A stretch of 64,000 nt of DNA from DASTSN01 sp035760665 (GCA_035760665.1 DASTSN010000093.1:25553-89552), one strand, 5' to 3'; shown: positions 50,747-60,282, numbered from the stretch's first letter. Numbers and translations are program-made. Notes: generated by a model from the letters alone, not told the origin.

Positions 50747-52924
50747 TCAGGCCAGCAGTTCGCCGGCTTCGGCTATTGCGCGGGTGCAGGTATGGCGTAA
50801 CTGTTCAAAATCAGAACGGATATCATTAATATCGGCACTGTGGGCAGCCGCCATTTCCATTTGCTGCAGCATTTCTCCAAGGTGGTTTGATAAACCCATA
50901 AAAGCAACAGACGATTTAAGACCATGGGCTAACTGGCGGATTGTCGGATAATCTCGTTGTTGGATAGCACGTTCCAGCGCAGCAATTTCTTCCGGTACCT
51001 GGATTGTAAACTGCCGGATCATTTCCTGCTCAAAGCGGCTGTCCCCTTTTGATATTTCTTTCAGGTAATTAAGATCAATAACAGGCTGATCGGTTTTTGA
51101 AGCTGTCACGGCATATTGCTGTGTATAACGCTGCATGAGGTGCAACAGCTCTGCTTCCCGGATTGGTTTAGAGATGTAATCATTCATGCCATAACTTAAA
51201 CACTTTTCTTTTTCACCCGGCATGGCGTGTGCAGTCATGGCTATGATGGGTATACCAGACTTAAGCTTGCTGCGGATGTGCTGCGTAGTTCTGTAGCCAT
51301 CCATTTCGGGCATTTGAATATCCATCAGCACGATATCGTACTGTTTTTTTTGCAATGCCGCCACAGCTGCCAGGCCGTTATCCACCAGGTCGAAATCCAG
51401 CTCATAGTTTGTCATAAGATGTTTCATGAGTTGCTGGTTCATCTGGTTGTCTTCCGCAATCAGGACGGATATTTTTTTAGAAAACGTATGCAGGTGGGAA
51501 ACTGCGTACAAGTGAGCCGATTCTTCCACCTGGCCTTTTGAAATGATGTACGGCAATTCCACTGTAAAGCGGGTCCCTTGCCCGGGTTCACTTTGCAATG
51601 CAATGGATCCGTTTTGCAGATCAATCAGTTGCCGGGCAATGGACAGGCCCAGTCCGGTACCACCATGTCGCCTTGTTGTTTCTGCTTCTGCCTGCTGAAA
51701 ACGTTCAAAGATGGTAGTTTGCTTATCCGGCGGAATGCCGATACCTGTATCGCTGATCATAAATTGCAGGAGAACACCCGTTTCATTGCCGGATTTCTTT
51801 TTCACCTGTACGGCGATACCACCCTCGTCAGTAAACTTCACGGCATTACCCAGTAAATTTACCAGCACCTGGGTTAACCGGACCGGATCACCTTCCAGTG
51901 TGTCAGGAATTTCTTCTTCCACGGATACGTGCAGGTATAAGTTTTTCAATTTTGTTTTTTCAGAAAACATGGTTTCGATCGAATGAATCAACCCGCGTAA
52001 ACTAAACGGAATTGTTTCAATACGCATCATACCGGCTTCAATCTTGGATAGATCAAGTATATCATTAACGATGGCCAGCAGGTTTTCACCGGAAGACTGG
52101 ATATTATCGACGTATTGCTGTTGCGCCGGTTGCAATGTTGTTTTTGCAAGCAGGTTGGTAAATCCCAGGATTGCATTCATGGGTGTGCGGATTTCGTGGC
52201 TCATATTGGCCATAAACTGCTCTTTGATCCTGGCGGCTTCTTTTACTTTTTTTTCAGAAGCATCCAGCACATGAATCAACTGTTGCTGCTGCATGCTCTG
52301 GTGAACGATATACCAAAACGCCACGATACAAAATACGCAGGCCACTGATGCCAGGATCAGTCCGCGGGATTTGGCAGTGCGGCCGTTATCATCAATGGAA
52401 GTAATAATCTGGCTCATGCCTACCTGGCGGCTGCTGTCCACATCATCCACCGCATCAAAAATGCTGTCCGTCAGCCGTTTGCTGCGGACACTGTTATCAT
52501 TGATAATTTTTTCGGCCGCCTCTTTACCACCGGACAGAAAAGCGTTAATCGTTTTTTGATTAAATAAAATCTTGTGCGTTACCAGCGTATCCAGTTTCTG
52601 TACCAGCTGGGCTGTACCGCCGTTATTTACACTTTTTTCAATACGGTTCTGTTCTGCGCTGATGCGCTGGATATATTCCTGGATGTGGCTGATCTGTGCT
52701 GTATCACGGGTGATAATGGCGCCACGCACTTTGCTTTCCACGGTAACGATATCCGTTTGCAGTTTTTGTAAATCGTTTTGCGCCTGCAGCTCTTTTAATA
52801 AACTGGTATTTCCCTGTATAAGGCGGTCAATGCTCTTACCGGAGTTAAACTGCAAAAAAACGATGAGTACCAGGCCCAGTAAAAAAATGATTAATGCAAG
52901 ATATTTTAGCCAGCCTTTGAGCAT
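50747..52924 (-). CDS. Hybrid sensor histidine kinase with REC and Hpt domains
   Basis: 725 aa. Two membrane helices (about 8-25 and 190-212) enclose a periplasmic helical sensor region of the CHASE3 kind. HisKA has FMANMSHEIRTPMNAIL, followed by a HATPase (NLLGNAVKFTD, DTGIGIPPDK, GGTGLGLSIA). A receiver domain carries the phospho-acceptor in DIVLMDIQMPEMDG, and a C-terminal Hpt domain has LAHGLKSSVAF. It is a complete phosphorelay in one protein. No separate output regulator is obvious; the LytTR regulator at 53419 is a candidate partner only by position. Confidence 0.94.
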   Translation of the reverse strand: MLKGWLKYLALIIFLLGLVLIVFLQFNSGKSIDRLIQGNTSLLKELQAQNDLQKLQTDIVTVESKVRGAIITRDTAQISHIQEYIQRISAEQNRIEKSVNNGGTAQLVQKLDTLVTHKILFNQKTINAFLSGGKEAAEKIINDNSVRSKRLTDSIFDAVDDVDSSRQVGMSQIITSIDDNGRTAKSRGLILASVACVFCIVAFWYIVHQSMQQQQLIHVLDASEKKVKEAARIKEQFMANMSHEIRTPMNAILGFTNLLAKTTLQPAQQQYVDNIQSSGENLLAIVNDILDLSKIEAGMMRIETIPFSLRGLIHSIETMFSEKTKLKNLYLHVSVEEEIPDTLEGDPVRLTQVLVNLLGNAVKFTDEGGIAVQVKKKSGNETGVLLQFMISDTGIGIPPDKQTTIFERFQQAEAETTRRHGGTGLGLSIARQLIDLQNGSIALQSEPGQGTRFTVELPYIISKGQVEESAHLYAVSHLHTFSKKISVLIAEDNQMNQQLMKHLMTNYELDFDLVDNGLAAVAALQKKQYDIVLMDIQMPEMDGYRTTQHIRSKLKSGIPIIAMTAHAMPGEKEKCLSYGMNDYISKPIREAELLHLMQRYTQQYAVTASKTDQPVIDLNYLKEISKGDSRFEQEMIRQFTIQVPEEIAALERAIQQRDYPTIRQLAHGLKSSVAFMGLSNHLGEMLQQMEMAAAHSADINDIRSDFEQLRHTCTRAIAEAGELLA

Positions 52925-52989
52925 AGTGTTTGAATCCGGGATAAATGCGGGCTTAAAAATACCGCTTTTTACAAAAGCGAATGAATCCG

Positions 52990-53178
52990 TCAGGCGGCGT
53001 CTTTGCCAGAACGCGTGTAGCAGAAAATGACCGTACTGGCAGAAAGCAATACTCCCAATGCGGTGACCACCAGCACCGGTATGCGGTGAGCCTCGGTAAG
53101 CTCAGACAGAAAAATATATTCGCAGGCCACCAGTAAGATGATCGCTGTAAAAAATAATATTGAATACTTCGTTTTCAT
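52990..53178 (-). CDS. Small two-helix membrane protein
   Basis: 62 aa from ATG 53178 (MKTKYSILFFTAIILLVACE). Two hydrophobic segments, about 6-26 and 34-53, are joined by a short polar loop, and the tail is charged (RSGKDAA). It lies between the LytTR regulator and the hybrid kinase on the same strand. A perfect GC hairpin ends 7 nt before its ATG. I do not recognise a family. Confidence 0.6.
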   Translation of the reverse strand: MKTKYSILFFTAIILLVACEYIFLSELTEAHRIPVLVVTALGVLLSASTVIFCYTRSGKDAA

Positions 53179-53184
53179 TTTAGA

Positions 53185-53208
53185 AAGGGCTGCGGAACCG
53201 CAGCCCTT
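53185..53208 (-). other. GC-rich hairpin upstream of the small membrane protein
   Basis: Perfect 11-bp arms (AAGGGCTGCGG / CCGCAGCCCTT) with a 2-nt centre. On the minus strand it is followed by TCTAAA and the ATG. It could be a weak terminator for upstream transcription or a translational control hairpin. Confidence 0.5.
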
Positions 53209-53239
53209 AACCCGAACCCAACTGCTAATGGGATTTGTT

Positions 53240-53314
53240 CTACATGACCCGAGACTCTTCATTTGATTTATAGAAACGCTGTACGCGGATCGATAGATAT
53301 TCTTTCAGGCTCAT
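53240..53314 (-). CDS. Possible 24-aa small ORF
   Basis: An ATG at 53314 opens 24 codons (MSLKEYLSIRVQRFYKSNEE then SRVM) to a TAG. The peptide is charged and amphipathic. A TATCTTCG sequence, one mismatch from TAnnTTTG, lies about 15 bp upstream. It sits in a 240-bp gap between the LytTR regulator and the two-helix protein. No homology can be judged, so this is a weak call. Confidence 0.3.
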   Translation of the reverse strand: MSLKEYLSIRVQRFYKSNEESRVM

Positions 53315-53418
53315 TTGTTATTGCTGATACGAAGATATAGCCGGATGCAACCGGGTGATAAATGAAATAGCCGGCACAATGATATGCATCGGTGAAAAAA
53401 GACAAACAATCGGTGAAA

Positions 53419-54114
53419 CTATAAAAGGTTGAGCCGCTGGCTCAGTGTGCCCCGGTAGGCATCGGCTACGGGGATACTGTTTTTTCCAATATGAATGATA
53501 CCATCTTCTATAAACTCAATTTTTTTCAGCGCCACAATATAGCTGCGATGCACCCGCATGAATCGGGACGCAGGTAATTTTTCTTCTATGGCCTTCAGTG
53601 TGGAATGAACGATATGAAACTTTTGCTGCGTATGCACTTTAACATAATCCCCCATAGCCTCGAGGAACAGTATCTGTTCAATGTCTACACGTTTTAACAC
53701 GCCATTATCCCGGATAAACACAAATTCCTGTTCCTGCACTTGCAGCATCTGCCGGTTGCTTTCCAGCACCTCTTTTGCTTTTTCTATAGCCTGCATAAAA
53801 CGGGCGGGAGAAACCGGCTTCACCAGGTAATCCACCACGTTGAGCTCAAACGCTTCGACAGCATAATCCGGTTTTCCGGTTGTAAAAATGATCAGCGGAC
53901 TTTTATTACCCAGGTTTTTTGTTAATTCAAGTCCCGACATACCGGGCATTTCGATATCCAACAATAACAGGTCAATATTTTCTTTATTGACAATATTATA
54001 GGCTTCCATAGCCGTAGTACATTCGCCGGTCAGCGACAGCTCGCTTACCTGGCTCACCAGTTGTTTCATGGCCATCCGTGCCATTTTATTATCATCTACA
54101 ATCATGCAATTCAT
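53419..54114 (-). CDS. LytTR family response regulator
   Basis: 231 aa from ATG 54114 (MNCMIVDDNKMARMAMKQLV); the longer frame upstream overlaps the promoter region of the divergent gene. The receiver domain has acceptor Asp in LLLLDIEMPGMSGLEL and Lys in YLVKPVSP. The C-terminal LytTR DNA-binding domain (about 130-230) shows ILFLEAMGDYVKVHTQ and FMRVHRSYIVALKKIEFIED. No cognate LytS-type kinase is adjacent. It is divergent from the adenine deaminase gene. Confidence 0.93.
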   Translation of the reverse strand: MNCMIVDDNKMARMAMKQLVSQVSELSLTGECTTAMEAYNIVNKENIDLLLLDIEMPGMSGLELTKNLGNKSPLIIFTTGKPDYAVEAFELNVVDYLVKPVSPARFMQAIEKAKEVLESNRQMLQVQEQEFVFIRDNGVLKRVDIEQILFLEAMGDYVKVHTQQKFHIVHSTLKAIEEKLPASRFMRVHRSYIVALKKIEFIEDGIIHIGKNSIPVADAYRGTLSQRLNLL

Positions 54115-54227
54115 ATGCTTGCGTTTATAGTAGCTGCAAAGAGCCATAGCAAAATAAGACCTTTCACTGTTCACTTTATCCGCTGCTGCTAATTTTTCAT
54201 TTTTTTTAGTAAAGATCCGAAAGCGCT

Positions 54228-54235
54228 TAGTTTTG
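54228..54235 (+). promoter_or_regulatory. -7 box of the adenine deaminase gene
   Basis: TAGTTTTG is an exact TAnnTTTG match 45 bp before the ATG at 54281, giving a predicted leader of about 41 nt. No clear -33 element is visible. Confidence 0.5.
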
Positions 54236-54280
54236 TTTGTTTTAACAACACTTTTATTTACACAACAAAACGGGCAGTGC

Positions 54281-55933
54281 ATGAAACAATTTTCGGTAAC
54301 GGCAAAACTGGTGGATATTGGAACGCAAAAAATATACCCAGCTGATGTTACGGTGAATAACGGTCACATACAATCAATCGCTGAAATAAAAGAAATGCCT
54401 GCCGCAGAGCAAGACGCCCTACCTTACATGCTGCCCGGATTTATCGACAGCCATGTTCATATAGAAAGTTCGATGCTGGTGCCTGCACAATTTGCAAAAC
54501 TGGCGGTGGTGCATGGTACGGTGGCCACCGTAAGCGATCCGCACGAAATAGCGAACGTGTGCGGTATCGAAGGTGTATTGTTTATGATCGCAAATGGAAA
54601 CACGGTTCCGTTTAAGTTCAACTTTGGAGCACCCAGTTGCGTACCGGCTACTACGTTCGAAACGGCCGGTGCTGCACTCAGTGCCGCTGACGTTGAAAAA
54701 CTCCTGGACCGGGATGATATAAAATACCTGAGTGAAATGATGAATTTCCCGGGTGTGCTGCAGGGGGATAAAGAAGTGCTGAACAAAATTGCAGCTGCGC
54801 GGCACAGGGGAAAACCTGTGGACGGTCATGCACCTGGCCTGCGCGGATCAGTTGCACAACAATATATCCAGGCGGGCATCAGCACCGACCATGAATGTTT
54901 TACTAAAGAAGAAGCACTGGAAAAACTTCAATATGGCATGAAGATTCTGATCCGGGAAGGAAGTGCTGCCAAAAATTTTGAAGCGTTGATTGACCTGTTG
55001 CATGACTACCCGGATGATATTATGTTCTGCAGTGATGATAAACATCCCGACAGCCTTGTTGAGGGGCATATTAATCAACTATGCGCCAGAGCCATTGCTA
55101 AAGGCATTCCCTTGTTCAATGTTTTAAAAGCCGCCTGTGTCAACCCGGTTGAACACTACAAACTTGACGTAGGTTTATTACAAGCAGGCGATCCTGCTGA
55201 TTTTATTGTAGTCAGCAACCTCGATACATTTGATGTATTACAAACCTATGTAAACGGGCAACTGGTTGCCAAAAACGGCCAGTCAAAAATTGATGTACCG
55301 GCATCGCCTGATCAGGCTATTAACCATTTTCATTGTCATAAAAAACAGGTAACCGATTTTGAAATTATTGCTGAAGAAAAAAACAGTACGGCCGAAATAC
55401 CTGTAATTGAAGCGCTGGACGGGCAATTGATTACAAACAAACTCTTACTAGCACCTGCCGTTGACAAGAATTACCTGGTCAGCGATCCGGCAAGAGACTT
55501 GTTAAAAATCGTCGTTGTTAACCGATACCAAAATGCTCCCGTTGCAAAAGCATTTATTAAAAACACCGGCCTGCAGCAAGGTGCTATTGCTTCATCGGTT
55601 GCGCATGATAGTCATAATATTGTTGCCATAGGAGCAGATGACGACAGCCTTTGCAAGGCCGTGAATATGATTATTGAAAACAAAGGAGGCGTATGCTTTG
55701 TGGATGAGGATACCGAAATGATTGTACCCCTGCCGGTAGCTGGCCTGATGAGTATGGAAGACGGCTATAAAGTAGCACAGCAATATGCAATACTCGACCG
55801 GGCGGTAAAAACAGCCGGCAGCACACTCTCTGCACCCTTTATGACGCTTTCTTTTATGGCATTATTGGTGATACCGCACCTGAAACTATGTGATAAGGGC
55901 TTGTTTGATGGCGACCTATTCCAGTTGGTATAA
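54281..55933 (+). CDS. ade: Adenine deaminase
   Basis: 550 aa from ATG 54281 (MKQFSVTAKLVDIG). The amidohydrolase metal motif is in PGFIDSHVHIESSMLVP, followed by VSDPHEIANVCG. Further motifs are DGHAPGL, FCSDDKHPDSL and the C-terminal domain with PVAGLMS and MTLSFMALLVIPHLKL. The enzyme converts adenine to hypoxanthine for purine salvage. Length is normal for the prokaryotic Ade family. An in-frame TTG at 54233 lies inside the promoter box and is rejected. Confidence 0.96.
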   Translation: MKQFSVTAKLVDIGTQKIYPADVTVNNGHIQSIAEIKEMPAAEQDALPYMLPGFIDSHVHIESSMLVPAQFAKLAVVHGTVATVSDPHEIANVCGIEGVLFMIANGNTVPFKFNFGAPSCVPATTFETAGAALSAADVEKLLDRDDIKYLSEMMNFPGVLQGDKEVLNKIAAARHRGKPVDGHAPGLRGSVAQQYIQAGISTDHECFTKEEALEKLQYGMKILIREGSAAKNFEALIDLLHDYPDDIMFCSDDKHPDSLVEGHINQLCARAIAKGIPLFNVLKAACVNPVEHYKLDVGLLQAGDPADFIVVSNLDTFDVLQTYVNGQLVAKNGQSKIDVPASPDQAINHFHCHKKQVTDFEIIAEEKNSTAEIPVIEALDGQLITNKLLLAPAVDKNYLVSDPARDLLKIVVVNRYQNAPVAKAFIKNTGLQQGAIASSVAHDSHNIVAIGADDDSLCKAVNMIIENKGGVCFVDEDTEMIVPLPVAGLMSMEDGYKVAQQYAILDRAVKTAGSTLSAPFMTLSFMALLVIPHLKLCDKGLFDGDLFQLV

Positions 55934-56122
55934 CGATGCGAGCATTCTTAAAACTGGTCTGAGGTTGAAGAAATACTGGATAAATAAGCAAACAATCATT
56001 TATATTTCCAGTCAAGGCAAGGTGCCACATGCTGCCTGTATATTCACCGGTTACCATCTGCAGCTTACCGATTTTTCATGCACATATACCTACCATGTCT
56101 TGTTTCCTGGAAAATACCCCTC

Positions 56123-56130
56123 TAGTTTTG
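56123..56130 (+). promoter_or_regulatory. -7 box of the LiaF-like operon
   Basis: TAGTTTTG is an exact TAnnTTTG match 16 bp before the ATG at 56147, giving a leader of about 12 nt. Confidence 0.5.
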
Positions 56131-56146
56131 ACTAAAATTTTGAACA

Positions 56147-56938
56147 ATGGCAGATTTTGAAACAAGAGAGAGCCGGAGAGACTGGCGCTGTGCCCGCCGG
56201 GCTGACCGTCACAGCAGGCACGGCCATATCTGGACAGGTGTTTTTTTACTCATTATCGGGGGGGCTGCATTGATGAAAAGTTTGCTGTTCCCGATACCGG
56301 ACTGGCTATTTAGCTGGCAAATGTTATTGATCTTATTAGGATTTTTCATTGGTATTCGTCACCGGTTTAGCGGTTCGGCCTGGTTTATTCTGATACTGAT
56401 CGGTGGCGCTTTTTTATTAAATGATTATATCCTGGAAGGAGACCTGCACAGGCATATATGGCCGATTGTACTCATGGCGATGGGATTGTTTTTCATCTTC
56501 AGTCCGCGGCGGCGGCATCGGTTCGACTGGCAGGCTAACCTGGATCAAAAAACACGAGATGCTGTCAGCGGACAAAACTGGGAAGAAAAAAATTTTTCGC
56601 AGGAAGATTTTATTGATGCGACCAGCATATTCGGCGGAGTGAAAAAAAATATTTTGTCCAAGGATTTTAAAGGCGGTGATATTACCAACATTTTTGGCGG
56701 CACAGATTTAAACCTGACCCAGGCAGACATTCACGGAACTGTACTGCTTGATATCACCACACTTTTTGGCGGCACCAAACTAATTATCCCTGCCAACTGG
56801 ACTGTAAAATCAGAAGTGGTAACGGTGTTTGGCGGAATAGAAGATAAGCGGCCGATACAAAGCATTCTCGATAATCCGGACAAGGTACTATTGCTAAAAG
56901 GAACTGTCATATTCGGCGGCATTGATATCAAAAACTAA
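56147..56938 (+). CDS. LiaF-like membrane protein
   Basis: 263 aa. A basic, Arg-rich N-terminus is followed by four hydrophobic segments (about 28-128) in two hairpins. The C-terminal soluble half carries repeated FGG units (SIFGGVKKN, NIFGGTDLN, TLFGGTKLI, TVFGGIEDK, VIFGGIDIK), a beta-repeat fold typical of LiaF/DUF2154 proteins. In Firmicutes LiaF inhibits a cell-envelope stress kinase. Here it precedes a LytS-type kinase and LytTR regulator on the same strand, fitting an envelope-sensing role. Confidence 0.88.
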   Translation: MADFETRESRRDWRCARRADRHSRHGHIWTGVFLLIIGGAALMKSLLFPIPDWLFSWQMLLILLGFFIGIRHRFSGSAWFILILIGGAFLLNDYILEGDLHRHIWPIVLMAMGLFFIFSPRRRHRFDWQANLDQKTRDAVSGQNWEEKNFSQEDFIDATSIFGGVKKNILSKDFKGGDITNIFGGTDLNLTQADIHGTVLLDITTLFGGTKLIIPANWTVKSEVVTVFGGIEDKRPIQSILDNPDKVLLLKGTVIFGGIDIKN

Positions 56939-57009
56939 CGTATAACCCTTGGTTCTGTAAAACGATTTTTCGAAGGACCCTATTATCCATTCACCATTAA
57001 CTGACTTCT

Positions 57010-57369
57010 ATGAATTGGTTTATTGCTAAAATTGTATTCCGGATTATTTGCGGAGACGGGCAACACACCGCGCAGTTTGACGAACAATTACGGCTGTTAG
57101 CTGCCGCTTCACCAGAAGAAGCCTTCCGGAAAGCGGTGGAAACCGGCCAGCAGGAAGAAGACAGCTTCTTTAACAAAAAACAGCAATTGGTTCAATGGCA
57201 GTTCGTCAACGTCAGTGAGTTATTCAGGCTCAGCGAATTCACAGACGGAGCCGAATTACATTCACGGATTGAAGAGAAGGAAAATGCCGGAGATTATATT
57301 GAATTTGTCCATAACAAAGCTGCTCAAATTCAAAACGGGCAGCTGAATACACTGTTACAACTGGTTTAA
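57010..57369 (+). CDS. DUF4288 domain protein
   Basis: 119 aa. The family-like start MNWFIAKIVFRIICGDGQHT is followed by QFDEQLRLLAA, an acidic middle with EEAFRKAVETGQQEEDSFF, and WQFVNVSELFRLSEFTDGAE. I assign it to DUF4288 from memory of this pattern. It has no signal peptide. It lies between the LiaF-like gene and the kinase gene (8 bp before the latter) and is probably co-transcribed. The function is unknown. Confidence 0.8.
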   Translation: MNWFIAKIVFRIICGDGQHTAQFDEQLRLLAAASPEEAFRKAVETGQQEEDSFFNKKQQLVQWQFVNVSELFRLSEFTDGAELHSRIEEKENAGDYIEFVHNKAAQIQNGQLNTLLQLV

Positions 57370-57377
57370 GTACCGCC

Positions 57378-58418
57378 ATGGCAACATCACCGCTTTCTGT
57401 AAACAGGTTCAGGCTAATTTTCAGCATCTGCTGGCTGGTGCTGATGCTGGATCATAGCATCGTTTTACATTGGCTGGATGTGCCCTGGCAGGCTGCTATC
57501 ATTGATAGTATCATCAGCAACATACTGCTCTTGTTGATTTGCCTGCTGGTAATGAACACACTCAGGTATTATCTTCCGCGAAGGGAGCAGTACCTGCATA
57601 TTTTTTTCTGGTGCGTTTTCCTAAGCACTGTTTGGCTGGCCATTACACGCTGGCTGCTGGGCATGACGTTGCAACAATTTACTGGTTACCCGGAATTACT
57701 GGGTCATTCGCTCAGCATCCGTTACAGTATCGGCTTCCTGTTGCTTGGCTGCGTAACCATGATCAGTGTGCTTTGGTACACCTGGGAGGAGCAAAAAGAA
57801 AATGAAACCCGGAAGGCGGATGCTGAAAAACTGGCAAAAGAAGCAGAATTATACAAACTGCGGCAGCAGTTGCAGCCCCATTTTTTATTCAACAGTCTTA
57901 ACAGCATCAATGCACTGATTGGCTCCAGGCCGCAGGAAGCAAGAAAAATGGTGCAGGAGCTTTCGGATTTTTTACGCGGCACCATCAAGAAAGAAGAACA
58001 CCAGCTGATTACCCTGTCTGAAGAACTCGACTACCTCAAATTATATCTTGACATAGAAAAGGTGCGCTTTGGTTACCGGTTAAAAACGGAAATTGATACA
58101 ACCGACGAGGCGCTAACTTGCAGCATGCCATCCCTGTTGCTGCAGCCGTTAATGGAGAATGCGATTAAATTTGGCTTGTATGGCACTACCGGCGAGGTGC
58201 TGATCAGCCTGCGGGCCGGTGTTGCTGATGATCATTTAGTCGTCACCGTGACAAACCCTTACGACCCGGATATGCAAATGCCTGCCGGTACGGGATTTGG
58301 TTTAAAATCGGTGAAACGAAGACTCTACCTGCTTTTTGGCAGAAATGATTTGGTGGAAACAAACCAGGCCAATAATGCCTTTGTGGTAACTTTTAAAATC
58401 CCCGTAATTCATGCGTAA
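57378..58418 (+). CDS. LytS-like sensor histidine kinase (His_kinase family)
   Basis: 346 aa. Four N-terminal helices (about 10-140) form a membrane sensor, followed by a short coiled coil and a His_kinase domain with phospho-His in LQPHFLFNSLNSINALIG. The ATPase part has LQPLMENAIKFGLYG and GTGFGLKSVKRRL. This type pairs with LytTR regulators, and such a gene follows, overlapping by 8 bp. With the LiaF-like protein upstream it forms a likely three-part envelope-stress system. Confidence 0.93.
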   Translation: MATSPLSVNRFRLIFSICWLVLMLDHSIVLHWLDVPWQAAIIDSIISNILLLLICLLVMNTLRYYLPRREQYLHIFFWCVFLSTVWLAITRWLLGMTLQQFTGYPELLGHSLSIRYSIGFLLLGCVTMISVLWYTWEEQKENETRKADAEKLAKEAELYKLRQQLQPHFLFNSLNSINALIGSRPQEARKMVQELSDFLRGTIKKEEHQLITLSEELDYLKLYLDIEKVRFGYRLKTEIDTTDEALTCSMPSLLLQPLMENAIKFGLYGTTGEVLISLRAGVADDHLVVTVTNPYDPDMQMPAGTGFGLKSVKRRLYLLFGRNDLVETNQANNAFVVTFKIPVIHA

Positions 58419-59154
58419 AGTAGTCATCATTGACGACGAGCCCTTGGCAAGAAGTATTGTAATAGAATATTTGCAAAACCATCCTGATCTGGAGATTGTA
58501 CAGGAATGCAATGACGGATTTGAAGGCGTGAAAGCGATTCAGCAGTGGCAGCCTGACCTGGTTTTCCTGGATATACAAATGCCGAAAATAAACGGTTTCG
58601 AAATGCTGGAACTGGTAGAACAACCGCCCGCCGTTATTTTTACCACGGCATTTGACGAGTATGCTATCAGGGCTTTTGAGGCGCATGCGGTTGATTACCT
58701 TTTAAAACCATTTACACAGGAACGGTTTGATAAAGCCATCAAAAAATGGTCGGAGCAGGCGCCAGCCGGTACTGACAAGAGTGCTACCCAAAACCTGCTG
58801 GAAACTGCGGCTCATTCGCCTGCACAAAGCCAGCGCATTGTAGTGAAAAACGGAAGTAAAATAAAAATCATCTCTGCCCACGAAATCCTTTACCTGGAAG
58901 CTGCTGATGATTATGTAAAAGTGCATACGAAAGAGGGCTATTTCCTGAAAAACAAAACCATGAGCCACTTTGAGCAGGTATTGGATCCGCAGCAATTTGT
59001 GCGGTCGCACCGTTCCTACATCATAAATATTCAGCAAATCACACGCATTGATGCTTACGAAAAAGATAACCATATTGCTGTGCTGAAAGCCGGAACACAG
59101 ATTCCTGTCAGCAGGAGTGGTTATGGTAAATTAAAGGAAGTACTTGGCCTCTAA
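58411..59154 (+). CDS. LytTR family response regulator
   Basis: 247 aa. The receiver domain has IIDDEPLARS, acceptor Asp in LVFLDIQMPKINGFEM and YLLKPFTQERF. A linker of about 25 residues leads to the LytTR DNA-binding domain (IKIISAHEILYLEAADDYVK, QFVRSHRSYIINIQQITRID). It overlaps the kinase gene by 8 bp, so translation is coupled. It is a close paralogue in layout of the regulator at 53419. Confidence 0.95.
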   Translation: MRKVVIIDDEPLARSIVIEYLQNHPDLEIVQECNDGFEGVKAIQQWQPDLVFLDIQMPKINGFEMLELVEQPPAVIFTTAFDEYAIRAFEAHAVDYLLKPFTQERFDKAIKKWSEQAPAGTDKSATQNLLETAAHSPAQSQRIVVKNGSKIKIISAHEILYLEAADDYVKVHTKEGYFLKNKTMSHFEQVLDPQQFVRSHRSYIINIQQITRIDAYEKDNHIAVLKAGTQIPVSRSGYGKLKEVLGL

Positions 59155-59181
59155 AGAAAGTGTATTAAACGGATGCAAAAT

Positions 59182-60282
59182 TTATGCTTCCTGCCCGATC
59201 CACAAAGCACCGCCAATGCTGTCGCGTAATGCCCCGGTTACAGAAGAAAAAACGGTGTACGCCTGGCGCCAGCGCAATACGCCGAGAAGGGCCATAATCA
59301 GTGCTTCTTTATAACTGACGAGCTGCGCATCCGGAACAATCGTTTCCACATTGAACGGCTTCAGCTGTTCGGCAATTCTTTCCACCAGAAATCTATTAAA
59401 TGCACCGCCACCGGTAACAAGCAGTTTATATTTCTTGTCCTGAAGCGTTTCATCTTTGAGCAAATTTGATACAGCCAGCCTGGTTTGCGCTGCAATATGT
59501 TCTGTATAGGTGCGTAATGCAGAAGCGGCCGGCAACACTGCCTGGCTAATCAGCGGATACACGACATCTGTTCCAAATTCATTGGCCAATGATTTCGGGT
59601 AGGCCTCACGGTAGTATTCGAGTTGGTTCAGTTGTTCGAGCAGCGGTTGATGCAGGTCTCCGGCAGCTGCCATTTGTCCCCCTTCATCATACAGTTTTCC
59701 GGTTTCCTGCGCCAGTAAATTCAGCACCCGGTTAGCGGGGCAAATATCAAAGGCGATATATTTATCGTGATTAAATGAAATATTGGCAATACCACCAAGG
59801 TTTAAAAAGAAGTCATACTCGCCCAGCAACAATTTTTCTCCCATAGGAACGATGGGAGCTCCCTGGCCGCCAAATGCCACGTCCAGCGATCGCAAATCCG
59901 AGACTACCGGCAGTCCCGTTTCGGCGGCAATGGCTGCTCCATCGCCCAATTGTGCCGTCATTTTTTTAGCGGGCAAATGAAAAGCAGTATGACCATGCGA
60001 AGCAATAAGCGATACCTGGTAATACAAATCATTTTCTTCGATAAAATTATTCACCTGCCGCCCCAGGTAATGACCATATTCTGTATGCAGCAGCTGATAG
60101 TCAAGTGCCGTTAAAGAGGGTGCATTTCGCAGGCGTTCTATCCATTCCTGTGAATAGTCATAACAGGCAGCCTGCAAAATTTCATAAGACCATTTGCCCC
60201 CGTTTTCCTGCAAAGCAGCAAATACAATATCCAACCCGTCCAGTGAACTGCCGCTCATTAAACCAATAACCCTGTATTCCAT
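59182..60282 (-). CDS. anmK: Anhydro-N-acetylmuramic acid kinase
   Basis: 366 aa. The N-terminal nucleotide-binding start is IGLMSGSSLDGLDIVFAA, with ASHGHTAFHLP, FLNLGGIANIS and the C-terminal LVTGGGAFNRFLVERI. The enzyme opens and phosphorylates 1,6-anhydroMurNAc for cell-wall recycling. In this family the SGTS motif is often MSGTSLDG; here it reads MSGSSLDG. It is divergent from upp, with 148 bp between starts. Confidence 0.95.
   Translation of the reverse strand: MEYRVIGLMSGSSLDGLDIVFAALQENGGKWSYEILQAACYDYSQEWIERLRNAPSLTALDYQLLHTEYGHYLGRQVNNFIEENDLYYQVSLIASHGHTAFHLPAKKMTAQLGDGAAIAAETGLPVVSDLRSLDVAFGGQGAPIVPMGEKLLLGEYDFFLNLGGIANISFNHDKYIAFDICPANRVLNLLAQETGKLYDEGGQMAAAGDLHQPLLEQLNQLEYYREAYPKSLANEFGTDVVYPLISQAVLPAASALRTYTEHIAAQTRLAVSNLLKDETLQDKKYKLLVTGGGAFNRFLVERIAEQLKPFNVETIVPDAQLVSYKEALIMALLGVLRWRQAYTVFSSVTGALRDSIGGALWIGQEA

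Noticed and set aside
55934..56135. A short plus-strand frame downstream of adenine deaminase
   Set aside because: It starts inside the deaminase gene in another frame and has no gene-like features; the gap is better read as the promoter region of the LiaF-like gene.
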